Position numbers and translations under genes: made by a program. 18,474 bases of DNA, from contig DAIQPZ010000044.1 in NCBI GenBank assembly GCA_036787065.1, positions 1 through 18,474 of the forward strand, read 5' to 3'. The notes under the pieces were generated by a model. The model made no database searches. It was not told the DNA's origin and worked only from the letters and a program-made list of their open reading frames with translations. Origin of the DNA: JAJYIW01 sp036787065. GTDB lineage: Bacteria > Chloroflexota > Anaerolineae > Anaerolineales > Anaerolineaceae. Below are positions 1 to 7,154 of this stretch, one piece after another (position 1 is the first letter of the stretch; each line of letters opens with the position of its first letter).

Positions 1-177
1 CGTCACAACTCGACCATGACAAATGTCAGTAAATTTTGGTTTTACAGGATTTACCGTGGAATAGGCCGCATTTTGGGGTGTGAGCGCGCGTACGCGCGCT
101 CACACCCCAAAATGCGGGGATTTACCACGACAATTCCCAAAGACTCCAAATTTTTCACAAGAGCCTGGGCAGTTACG
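1..177. mobile_element. MITE-like inverted-repeat element, copy E1 (left edge at or beyond window start)
   Basis: The right end reads GGGCAGTTAC (167-176). The left end begins GTCACAACTCGACCATG at base 2 and resembles the left end of copy E2 at 11858 (GTCACTGCTCAGCCATG). The centre is a 52-bp perfect palindrome (66-117), whose arm aligns with the hairpin arm of E2 (shared features GGTGT and a preceding ATTT run). The right half also shares TTTTTCACAAG (151-161 with the preceding bases) with E2. There is no coding capacity. The left target duplication, if any, lies outside the window. Confidence 0.65.
66..117. repeat. 52-bp perfect palindrome
   Basis: The two 26-bp arms are exactly complementary around the central GTAC (90-93), with no spacer. 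The arm runs from CCGCATTTT through GGGGTGTGAG to GCGCGCGT. It forms the core of element E1. Such a loopless palindrome could extrude as a cruciform or fold as a very stable RNA hairpin. No T-run follows on either strand, so it is not a standard intrinsic terminator. Confidence 0.95.
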
Positions 178-302
178 AAACGAGAATAGAACTTGACTCC
201 AGGACTTGACCTGGGTTAAATGGGCATATAAAATCGTAAGATCAGTGCGTTTAAATTGTCGCAATGTCTTCATTTTTGCGGTTGGCCGGTTTGTAGATTG
301 GA

Positions 303-330
303 TAGACACTTAGTAAACTTGTGCTATACT
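303..330 (+). promoter_or_regulatory. Promoter of the MutL-type operon, predicted leaderless
   Basis: The -35 box is TAGACA (303-308, 5/6 to consensus), the spacer is 16 nt, and the -10 box is TATACT (325-330, 5/6) with an extended -10 TGC just upstream. The expected transcription start, about 7 nt beyond the -10 box, falls on or next to the ATG at 337. No Shine-Dalgarno lies between them. Confidence 0.7.
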
Positions 331-336
331 GGTATT

Positions 337-591
337 ATGCAACCTGATCGAAGCTTATGGCCAGTCTGGACGTGTTTCCTGCGGCGTGGTGGGATAAAGG
401 ATTGGGTGTCTTTTCTTTTAGAGGGCGGGGGACCGCTGACTGCTTTGATGGCGCAGATGTTTTACTTGGGGCAACCTTTTTTAAGTCGGGGCAGCGCGCC
501 AGATCATCTTCTGGCCCTGGCTGAATTACTAGAAGATAAAGAAGAGTCCAGAACGTTTGCTGCATTCCTTCGGGAGGAAAAAATCCAGTGA
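337..591 (+). CDS. Small uncharacterised protein, first gene of the operon (84 aa)
   Basis: I do not recognise this family. The ATG at 337 is preferred to an in-frame ATG at 256, because a good promoter ends at 330, between the two. The start would then be leaderless. The protein is soluble-looking: an N-terminal Trp- and Arg-containing stretch (W8, W11, R16-R17, W23), a GGGP turn at about residue 30, and a C-terminal half with amphipathic, Glu-rich helices (about 55-84). There is no signal peptide or clear membrane span. Its stop overlaps the GTG start of the next gene (GTGA at 588-591), and the Shine-Dalgarno of that gene (GGGAGG, 572-577) lies inside its coding sequence. Translation of the two is therefore probably coupled, and a role with the following membrane proteins is likely. 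Function is unknown. Confidence 0.7.
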   Translation: MQPDRSLWPVWTCFLRRGGIKDWVSFLLEGGGPLTALMAQMFYLGQPFLSRGSAPDHLLALAELLEDKEESRTFAAFLREEKIQ

Positions 592-1340
592 ACCTGGTGG
601 GTTTAGCAGTTGTCGTATTGAGCGGCGTGTTGATGGTTGTGTTCCGCATCATATTTTTTAAGCGGCCGATGCGTGGCATTCGCCAGTTGCCGGCATTTAA
701 CCTCTTGCGCCAGGCTATCAGCCTGGCGGTTGAAGATGGATCGCGCCTGCATATCTCATTGGGTAAATCCAGCGTATTTAGCACTCGCGCTGCACCCGGG
801 CTGGTGGGCTTGAGTGTGCTGGAGCGGGTTGCCCAGCTCAGCTCTATCAGTGATAGCCCGCCGATTGCCACGAGTGGGGATGGAAGCCTGGCCATACTCA
901 GCCAGGATATTTTGAGCTCAACTTATCGCGATATGCATGCCGCGGAATTATATGATCCAAACCTGGGCAGCCTGACCGGGGCCACGCCTTTTTCTTACGT
1001 GGCTGGGACTTTGCCAGTGATTCATGATGAACATGTCTCGGCAAATATCTTCATTGGTAATTTCGGCCCTGAAGCAGCCTTGCTGGTGGATAGAGCCGAG
1101 CAAGAACACAGTTTTTCGATGGCCGCCAGCGATGATCTGGCTGCACAGGCTGTATTTTATGCTATTGCCAGGGAGCCTTTATTGGGCGAAGAATTGTTTG
1201 CCAGCGCCGCGTATCTTCAATCAAAGCCTTACAATGCAGCCAGCTTGCGGGTTCAGGATGTGCTTCGTTGGTTCATCATTGCCTTTACAGTGGCAGGCGT
1301 ATTTCTTAAGCTGGCTGGACTCCCAATTGGATTGCCATGA
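588..1340 (+). CDS. DUF6754-like membrane-anchored protein (250 aa)
   Basis: The protein has an N-terminal transmembrane helix (about residues 2-24), a central globular domain, and a C-terminal transmembrane helix (about 225-245). The central domain contains SLAVEDGSRLHISLGK, which I associate with the DUF6754 family. That family is of unknown function and in my recollection is found mainly in Chloroflexota. The domain continues through an alpha/beta region with FIGNFGPEAALL (about 156-167) and SDDLAAQAVFYAIA. The start is GTG at 588, with GGGAGG 10 nt upstream, overlapping the previous stop. The stop overlaps the ATG of the next gene (ATGA at 1337-1340), so three genes are translationally linked. 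The family name is from memory and unverified by search; the two-helix topology is directly visible. Confidence 0.75.
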   Translation: MNLVGLAVVVLSGVLMVVFRIIFFKRPMRGIRQLPAFNLLRQAISLAVEDGSRLHISLGKSSVFSTRAAPGLVGLSVLERVAQLSSISDSPPIATSGDGSLAILSQDILSSTYRDMHAAELYDPNLGSLTGATPFSYVAGTLPVIHDEHVSANIFIGNFGPEAALLVDRAEQEHSFSMAASDDLAAQAVFYAIAREPLLGEELFASAAYLQSKPYNAASLRVQDVLRWFIIAFTVAGVFLKLAGLPIGLP

Positions 1341-1945
1341 AAATTGTATCCACAATTGTTGCTATCGTCACTGGTTTGCTGATCCTTCTCGCCTATTTTT
1401 TTCATCCACTGTTTCCTGAATTAAAGCTTCCACTGCACTATTTGCTGGATTGGGCCATTATACTGGCGGCTGTAGCCAGCTTGATCGGGATCATTAACCT
1501 TTTATCGGTCCATTGGAACAAAATTCGCAAGCGCAAGGCGGGTTTTGGCTACAGCCTGGTGGTCTTGATGGGTTTCCTGGCAACCCTGGTGATCGGCATT
1601 GTTTTTCGATCTTCCTACGTTCAATGGATTACCCAGGTCCAATTTGCAGCAGAAATGACCCTGATGGCTCTCTTGAGCATTACGCTCGCTTTCGCCGGCT
1701 TCGGGCTTTTTCAGCGCAAATTCAACCTGTTAACCATTACCTTTGTGATCAGCGCACTGGTTTACCTTGTGATCAATATCGGCTATCTGACCGCGGGCAA
1801 TTCAATCGATATAAATAATATTGCCCTGGCGATCAACCGGATACCGGTGGCTGGCGCGCGCGGTATTTTAATCGGCGTGGCGCTTGGCAGCCTGACGATG
1901 GGTTTACGAATCCTCCTGGGTGCTGATCGCCCGTATGGCGGTTGA
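1337..1945 (+). CDS. Polytopic membrane protein, unknown function (202 aa)
   Basis: About six hydrophobic segments are visible (roughly 5-25, 37-58, 70-92, 103-125, 130-152, 170-193). They are joined by short loops, with a basic cytoplasmic loop (KIRKRK, about 61-66) after the second. No catalytic or transporter motif stands out. The ATG overlaps the preceding TGA by four bases, and the next gene begins 6 nt after this stop. By position it is a membrane subunit of the same assembly as the flanking DUF6754-like and zinc-ribbon proteins, which is an inference from context only. Confidence 0.75.
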   Translation: MKIVSTIVAIVTGLLILLAYFFHPLFPELKLPLHYLLDWAIILAAVASLIGIINLLSVHWNKIRKRKAGFGYSLVVLMGFLATLVIGIVFRSSYVQWITQVQFAAEMTLMALLSITLAFAGFGLFQRKFNLLTITFVISALVYLVINIGYLTAGNSIDINNIALAINRIPVAGARGILIGVALGSLTMGLRILLGADRPYGG

Positions 1946-1951
1946 TGAATT

Positions 1952-4660
1952 ATGGCTGATGTCCGTTGTCCAATCTGTGGAAAATCGAATCCGGCAGACA
2001 CCGAAACATGTCGGTATTGTGGTGCACGCCTGAAACCACTCACGAATTCGACCGATTCAAGTTCACAAGGGGAAACAACTTCGTCCAAAGCGCAGAAGAC
2101 TGATGCTGATTGGCTGGGTTCTTTGCGTGGGCAGCAAGATGTGCCTGCATCTGCATCGAATCAGGGAGTTTTCGTGCCCGGCCCGCTTTCACAGAGTTCA
2201 ACCGGAAAGGGTGAACCTGAAAATTCGTTAAACACACCGGATGAAGATTTTTCTAGCTGGTTATCACGCATTGGCGCAGAAGAATCACTTGGCGAGAACA
2301 GCGATGCGCCAGTTGAGAAAACGCCTGGGGCGCCCACATCTGGTGGAACTGACGATTGGTTGGCCAGCCTGAGAGAAATTCCTGCGGGTCGGGACCCCGA
2401 AAAAAACGATCTCTATCCATCTGGCTTGAACGGTCAGGGTAATCAGGACGATTCGAGCTGGATGAACCGGCTTGAGCCAGTCAGCCATGAAAGTTCATCG
2501 GACTCCGGATTTAATTTCTCCATTCCGGAGGAACCTGTCGCGCCTTCCGATGAAGATTTACCTGCCTGGCTGAAAGAATTATCCGGGAGTGCAAAACCCA
2601 TCCAAAGTCAAACCCCGGCTATTTCACCTGCCCCCCAAGCGCCGTTGCCTGATTGGTTTGATAATCTTGTCACGGCTCATCCAGACGAAGCCGGAAAGAT
2701 CGAAACACAGGATCGTTCGCAATCCCCCGCCTCCATTGGAGCAACCCTGCCGGCAGAGTCCGATCAGCCATCCGTTGAACCGGCTAAAACGCCAGAAATG
2801 CCCGGTTGGGAAAGCCAGGAACCGGATTGGTTTTCTGGCCTGGCTGCACCACAAACCGCGAATGAGAGCCCGGCACAAGCAGAAATTGGTTCGCCGTGGG
2901 ATGGGCCTCTGCCCGATTGGCTTTCTTCCGCACAGACGACTACCGTAAAGACGGGTGCTGATAGTGGCGATAAGCAAAAACCAGGGGGTGAGAAGGCTCA
3001 ACTATCTGAATCTGCGCTCGATTCGGGAGTGCCGGATTGGGTTTCCAACGCGGTCACTGGCCTGGATTTACCGGCTGAAACCAAACCAGAAGAAGAACTG
3101 GCATGGCGTACGGAACTGCCGGACTGGTTATCCGGAATTGCAGCCATAGAACCTTCCGTTCAATCGGCGCAACCCTCGAATGAGTCCTCAAGAGGTTCAT
3201 ACAACGTTGTTCCAACCGGAAAAGACTCTGAGGCTGAGTCGCCCGTGGGTATGGGCGAATTGCCCGATTGGATGTCTAACCTTGGTCCACAGGCTGCTCC
3301 GAATCCAAATGAGGGCTCGCAAACCCCGGCGCTTTTGTATGACGAATCACCGATCGTAGGGGAGCAGGCTGAAGTCAGGCCCTTTATAACTGAAGAAATA
3401 CCGGATTGGCTGGTCCATTTAGGTCCACCTGAGGTTATCTCGTCGGTCACTCTACCAGCTGAACCTGGGGCAGAAAATCCACCTCCTGGTCAACTTGTAA
3501 AAAAGAGTGATGACGACTCAGGCATTGTGCCTGCTGATATACCCTCCTGGGTACGGGCGATGCGCCCGATTGAGACGGCTACCCCGTCGGTTAAGTCATC
3601 TCTTGAAACAGATGAAAGAGTCGAAAATTCGGGACCCTTAGCCGGGGTACGCGGTATATTGCCGGCAGAGCCGTTGTGGGCGGAAATCCGCAAACCCGCG
3701 GCCTACTCGGTCAAACTCCAGGTCTCTGAAAAACAGCGCGCCCACGCAGCTTTGTTGCAGGCGCTGTTATCCGTTGAAACCGAACCGCAGAAAATTGTCC
3801 GGACGCGCCCGTTCCCCTCCCAACGAATTTTCCGCCTTATAGTTGCCCTGGTTATGATCGTGGCGGTCTGGCTCCCAATCTGGATCGGTGGCCCATTAAC
3901 ACCCCAACCGGCCTTCCCTGTCAGTGGGATAAACACGGTCAAGCAGTCAATCGGGGCAATCCCTGCCAATGCGCCTATATTAGTGGCGGTGGAGTATGAG
4001 CCTGGCCTTTCTGGAGAATTGGAAACGATATCGGCCGGGGTAGTCGCTCAATTGATGGCGAAGTCAGCCAATATTGTGTTTGTCTCGACGAACCCCACGG
4101 GGCCCGTGCTGGCGCAGAATTTGCTCAAACGCGCGCAGGCACTGCAGCCATCTTATTCTTCAATTGATAAGGTTGCCGACCTGGGTTACCTGGCTGGCGG
4201 GCCGGCGGCTTTGTTTGATTTCTCATTGGCCGTACAGAATGTGGATCCGCTTAAAACCGGTCGACCACCAGCCTGGAATAACCCACCGCTCAATTCAGTG
4301 AAAACACTGGCTGATTTCTCGCGTGTATTTGTTTTGACCGATAATGCGGATACAGCCAGGGCCTGGGTAGAACAAGTGAAACCTTCCCTTAGACAGACGC
4401 CTCTATTGATGGTCGTCAGTGCGCAATCGGCGCCCATGATCAGCCCATATCTTGATTCAGGTCAAATATCTGGCATTATCACCGGTTTAACCGATGGGGC
4501 ATCCTTTGAACAGGCCACCAGCCAATCGACGTCGATCCGGATGTTTTGGGATTCTTACCAGGCAGGTCTATTCGTTATGGTCGCTTTAATCTTGATCGGC
4601 GGCCTGATCAGCATTTGGAATATGATGCGCGCTAACCGCCGTCCGAGAGGTGAGGCTTAG
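1952..4660 (+). CDS. Zinc-ribbon protein with 13 P-D-W-L-type motifs and a C-terminal membrane/extracytoplasmic domain (902 aa)
   Basis: Residues 6-23 form a zinc ribbon (CPIC at 6-9, CRYC at 20-23). Residues 30-600 are Ser/Pro/Glu/Ala-rich and probably disordered. They carry 13 spaced copies of a short motif, roughly [LIV]P-D-W-[LFVM]-x-x-[LIA], between about residues 52 and 536 (for example LPDWLSGI, IPDWLVHL, EPDWFSGL; first W54, last W533). A basic stretch precedes transmembrane helix 1 (about 626-650). An alpha/beta-looking domain of about 220 residues follows, then transmembrane helix 2 (about 873-892) and a short basic tail (RANRRPRGEA). With a cytoplasmic zinc ribbon, the 220-residue domain would lie outside the membrane. 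I do not recognise that domain. The gene sits 6 nt after the previous gene and 2 nt before the next. The multivalent linker suggests a scaffold that binds a partner repeatedly; this is an inference. Confidence 0.8.
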   Translation: MADVRCPICGKSNPADTETCRYCGARLKPLTNSTDSSSQGETTSSKAQKTDADWLGSLRGQQDVPASASNQGVFVPGPLSQSSTGKGEPENSLNTPDEDFSSWLSRIGAEESLGENSDAPVEKTPGAPTSGGTDDWLASLREIPAGRDPEKNDLYPSGLNGQGNQDDSSWMNRLEPVSHESSSDSGFNFSIPEEPVAPSDEDLPAWLKELSGSAKPIQSQTPAISPAPQAPLPDWFDNLVTAHPDEAGKIETQDRSQSPASIGATLPAESDQPSVEPAKTPEMPGWESQEPDWFSGLAAPQTANESPAQAEIGSPWDGPLPDWLSSAQTTTVKTGADSGDKQKPGGEKAQLSESALDSGVPDWVSNAVTGLDLPAETKPEEELAWRTELPDWLSGIAAIEPSVQSAQPSNESSRGSYNVVPTGKDSEAESPVGMGELPDWMSNLGPQAAPNPNEGSQTPALLYDESPIVGEQAEVRPFITEEIPDWLVHLGPPEVISSVTLPAEPGAENPPPGQLVKKSDDDSGIVPADIPSWVRAMRPIETATPSVKSSLETDERVENSGPLAGVRGILPAEPLWAEIRKPAAYSVKLQVSEKQRAHAALLQALLSVETEPQKIVRTRPFPSQRIFRLIVALVMIVAVWLPIWIGGPLTPQPAFPVSGINTVKQSIGAIPANAPILVAVEYEPGLSGELETISAGVVAQLMAKSANIVFVSTNPTGPVLAQNLLKRAQALQPSYSSIDKVADLGYLAGGPAALFDFSLAVQNVDPLKTGRPPAWNNPPLNSVKTLADFSRVFVLTDNADTARAWVEQVKPSLRQTPLLMVVSAQSAPMISPYLDSGQISGIITGLTDGASFEQATSQSTSIRMFWDSYQAGLFVMVALILIGGLISIWNMMRANRRPRGEA

Positions 4661-4662
4661 GT

Positions 4663-5349
4663 ATGCAGCAGGCTGATTTGATTTGGGGTCTGGTTGGTTT
4701 TTTTGTCACCCTGATGGTTTTTAGCTATATATTGGGTGATAACCCGTTTTTCCGTCTTGTCACTTACTTGTTTATTGGCGTGGCGGCGGGTTACGTGTTT
4801 TTAACCTTATTAGAGCAGGTAATGTGGCCTAAGTTGGTCTTGCCCCTGTTCAATGGTTCGTTGATTAGTGTCATCCCGCTGATTTTAGGTTTATTTCTCT
4901 TGACCAAACTGTTCCCGCGCTTTAACCGCTTGGGTGATATCCCAATGGCCTATCTGGTTGGCGCCGGGGCCTCGATTACCATGGGGGGGTTGATGGTCGG
5001 GAGTCTCATTCCTCAAGTGATGGCGACAATCAACCTGTTCGATTTGAGCCTGGCTGCAAAGAATGAAGTTCCCCCGGCGGTCCAAATGATCGATGGAATC
5101 ATCATCTTGGTGGGCTCTTTAACTACATTGATGTATTTTTATTTTTCGACCCGGGCGAAACCCGATCAGCCATCCAATAATCGCGGGCCTGTGATTGAAA
5201 TTCTGGCAAAAATTGGCCAGGTCTTTATCGGTATTACCCTGGGCGCTTTATTCGCAGGTGTTTATTCGGCAGCCTTGACTGCCTTAATTGAACGTGTTTC
5301 ATTCGTCTGGAATTTTATCCTTAATTTCCTCCATCCCATTTTGGGATAA
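4663..5349 (+). CDS. Polytopic membrane protein, unknown function (228 aa)
   Basis: Six to seven hydrophobic helices are visible (about 5-25, 30-50, 57-80, 92-115, 140-163, 183-207 and possibly 210-225). The fourth is Gly-rich (AYLVGAGASITMGG). A polar cytoplasmic loop (STRAKPDQPSNNRG, about 165-178) separates the last two or three helices. The ATG lies 2 nt after the stop of the zinc-ribbon gene, with GAGGTGAGG just upstream inside that gene. It ends 9 nt before the MutL-like ATPase gene. No transporter family signature was found. It is probably a membrane partner of the ATPase, judged only by tight gene order. Confidence 0.75.
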   Translation: MQQADLIWGLVGFFVTLMVFSYILGDNPFFRLVTYLFIGVAAGYVFLTLLEQVMWPKLVLPLFNGSLISVIPLILGLFLLTKLFPRFNRLGDIPMAYLVGAGASITMGGLMVGSLIPQVMATINLFDLSLAAKNEVPPAVQMIDGIIILVGSLTTLMYFYFSTRAKPDQPSNNRGPVIEILAKIGQVFIGITLGALFAGVYSAALTALIERVSFVWNFILNFLHPILG

Positions 5350-5358
5350 AAGATACTC

Positions 5359-7104
5359 ATGATGACTTCGCTGATTGATGTTGATTCATTACTGGCCATC
5401 GATGTGGGTTCTGTTAATACACGCGCATTCCTTTTCGATGTGGCCAATGGGGCTTATCGCTTTTTAGCGGCTGGTGTGGCTCCAACCACAGTGCAAGGTG
5501 CTTTCAACAATATCAGTGATGGGGTCCACATGGCCTTGGAACACCTGCAAGAAATCACTGGCCGGACGTTGATCGGAAATGATGGCCATTTAATTGTCCC
5601 GACGCATGCGGATGGAACAGGTGTAGATGCACTGATGTGTACCCTTTCTGCCGGGCCAGCCGTGCAAACCGCGGTGGTTGGTTTATTGGCGGATGTGTCG
5701 CTTGAGAGTATACAACATCTGGCAGCGTCCACATACAGCCACGTGGTAGAGGCCATCGGTCTCACCGATCGGCGCGGTACAGAAGCCAAAATCGATGCGA
5801 TCATCCGCGCCCAACCCGATCTGATCTTGATAGCAGGCGGGCTCGAAGGCGGTGCAAGCCGCTCTATAATGAAACTGCTCGAAGTGATTGGCTTGGCTTG
5901 CTTCCTGATCCCGGTGGAAAAACGGCCTGAGGTGATCTATGCGGGTAACCAGGCCCTGTCTGAGAAGGTGCAAACCAAACTCGGGAAACTAACCCGGGTG
6001 AAATTGGCTCCCAATATTCGTCCGACCGTCTCCGTGGAAGATCTCAGCCCAGCCTTGGAAGTGGTTAACGATGCGGTACTCCAGATCCGCATGCGCCAGA
6101 TCGATGGGGTTAAGCAGTTGAGTGACATGATGGGTGGTAATCTTACCCTCTCTTCGACCGCTTTTGGGCGGATGGTCCGTTTTCTCAGCCATATTTACAC
6201 ATCGAACAAAGGTGTGTTGGGGATCGATTTGGGCGCCACTTCGACCACCATCGCCGCCGGGTTTGCCGGAAAACTATGCTTGAATGTTTGCCAGCCTTTA
6301 GGTATGGGGGACGGTCTATCTGGGATTACCCAGCATGTCGCGGAAGTGAACAACTGGCTGCCCGTTATGGTGCAAGAAAGTTATATCAGCGAATATTTTT
6401 ACAATAAACAGCTCCACCCCGGTACAGTTCCGGCTACGGTAGATGACCTGGCTATTGAACAAGCCTGTGCGCGTCTTGTTCTCCGTTCAGCATTACGCCA
6501 GACTTCTCAGCGCTTTCACCAAATCAGTTACTCAACCAGCCTGGGATTGACCACTCCATTTGAACCTATCCTGGCCAGTGGGGCGATACTCACTCAGGCT
6601 CCCACGCCAGGCCAGGCACTCTTGATGCTTCTGGATGGGCTGCAACCCATTGGGGTGACGACTTTGGTGCTCGACCAAAATAATTTGCTCTCGGCTTTAG
6701 GCGCGGCCGCTGGGATTAATTCCCTGCTGCCAGTCCAGATTCTTGAATCGAGCGCCTTTTTGAATCTGGGGACGGTGGTGTCTCCGGTGAGCAGTGCCAG
6801 GTATGGTACGTTGATTATGCGCGTCCGCATGACCACCGAAGATGGCGCAGAGAACCGTTTTGATATTAAGCAAGGCTCTCTTACCGTTTTACCTATTCCT
6901 CTGGGTCGGAAGGCCCGGCTGCGCCTGGACTATTCACACGGAACAGAAATTGGCTTTGGCAATTCGGGAAGCAGCAGTTTGAACGTAGTCGGCGGCGTTC
7001 TCGGAACCATAATCGATGCGCGCGGGCGCCCATTGGGTTTGCCTGAAGATTCGTCGCGGCGCCGCGAGCTGATCAAGAAATGGCTCTGGACTTTGGGCGG
7101 TTGA
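5359..7104 (+). CDS. MutL/GlmL-like ASKHA-fold ATPase (581 aa)
   Basis: This matches what I know of the glutamate-mutase-associated MutL/GlmL family, part of the actin/sugar kinase/Hsp70 (ASKHA) superfamily. An N-terminal phosphate-binding motif reads LLAIDVGSVNTRAFLFDV (D15). Further motifs are LILIAGGLEGGAS (about 155-167), a second phosphate motif GVLGIDLGATSTTIAAG (D290), and an ILASGAIL adenosine-type motif (about 404-411). GlmL is associated with clostridial glutamate mutase, but no mutase subunits (GlmS/GlmE) are in the window. All co-transcribed genes are membrane or scaffold proteins. About 110 C-terminal residues (470-581) form a beta-rich extension ending in a Gly-rich segment and a basic tail. 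ATG ATG occur in tandem at 5359 and 5362, and no strong Shine-Dalgarno is visible. The ATPase fold is secure; the mutase role is doubtful here. Confidence 0.85.
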   Translation: MMTSLIDVDSLLAIDVGSVNTRAFLFDVANGAYRFLAAGVAPTTVQGAFNNISDGVHMALEHLQEITGRTLIGNDGHLIVPTHADGTGVDALMCTLSAGPAVQTAVVGLLADVSLESIQHLAASTYSHVVEAIGLTDRRGTEAKIDAIIRAQPDLILIAGGLEGGASRSIMKLLEVIGLACFLIPVEKRPEVIYAGNQALSEKVQTKLGKLTRVKLAPNIRPTVSVEDLSPALEVVNDAVLQIRMRQIDGVKQLSDMMGGNLTLSSTAFGRMVRFLSHIYTSNKGVLGIDLGATSTTIAAGFAGKLCLNVCQPLGMGDGLSGITQHVAEVNNWLPVMVQESYISEYFYNKQLHPGTVPATVDDLAIEQACARLVLRSALRQTSQRFHQISYSTSLGLTTPFEPILASGAILTQAPTPGQALLMLLDGLQPIGVTTLVLDQNNLLSALGAAAGINSLLPVQILESSAFLNLGTVVSPVSSARYGTLIMRVRMTTEDGAENRFDIKQGSLTVLPIPLGRKARLRLDYSHGTEIGFGNSGSSSLNVVGGVLGTIIDARGRPLGLPEDSSRRRELIKKWLWTLGG

Positions 7105-7134
7105 TGATACTGGATCGGATCTTGCATCATCAAC
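7100..7134 (+). repeat. Intercistronic hairpin spanning the MutL-like stop codon
   Basis: GTTGATGAT (7100-7108) and ATCATCAAC (7126-7134) form a perfect 9-bp stem with a 17-nt loop. The TGA stop of the upstream gene (7102-7104) is inside the left arm. There is no T-run, so it is not an intrinsic terminator. It could be a processing or stability element separating expression of the ATPase from that of the KOW protein. Confidence 0.6.
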
Positions 7135-7154
7135 GCTATGCTAAAGGATGATTT

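Noticed and set aside
199..214. Small inverted repeat CCAGG/CCTGG near a doubled ACTTGAC
   Set aside because: It is too short to distinguish from chance and has no positional link to the promoter.
100..309. 69-residue minus-strand ORF
   Set aside because: It lies within the E1 repeat and promoter region, has low-complexity unlikely composition and no ribosome site.
256..336. Upstream in-frame start for the first operon gene
   Set aside because: The promoter at 303-330 lies inside this stretch, so transcripts would not contain it.
335..895. 186-residue minus-strand ORF antisense to the first two operon genes
   Set aside because: The + strand genes overlap by coupled stop/start, have membrane helices and a promoter; the antisense protein has no recognisable domain.
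2589..3001. Overlapping ORFs on both strands inside the zinc-ribbon gene
   Set aside because: They are shadows of the Pro/Ser-rich repeat region; Arg/Pro-rich translations without motifs.
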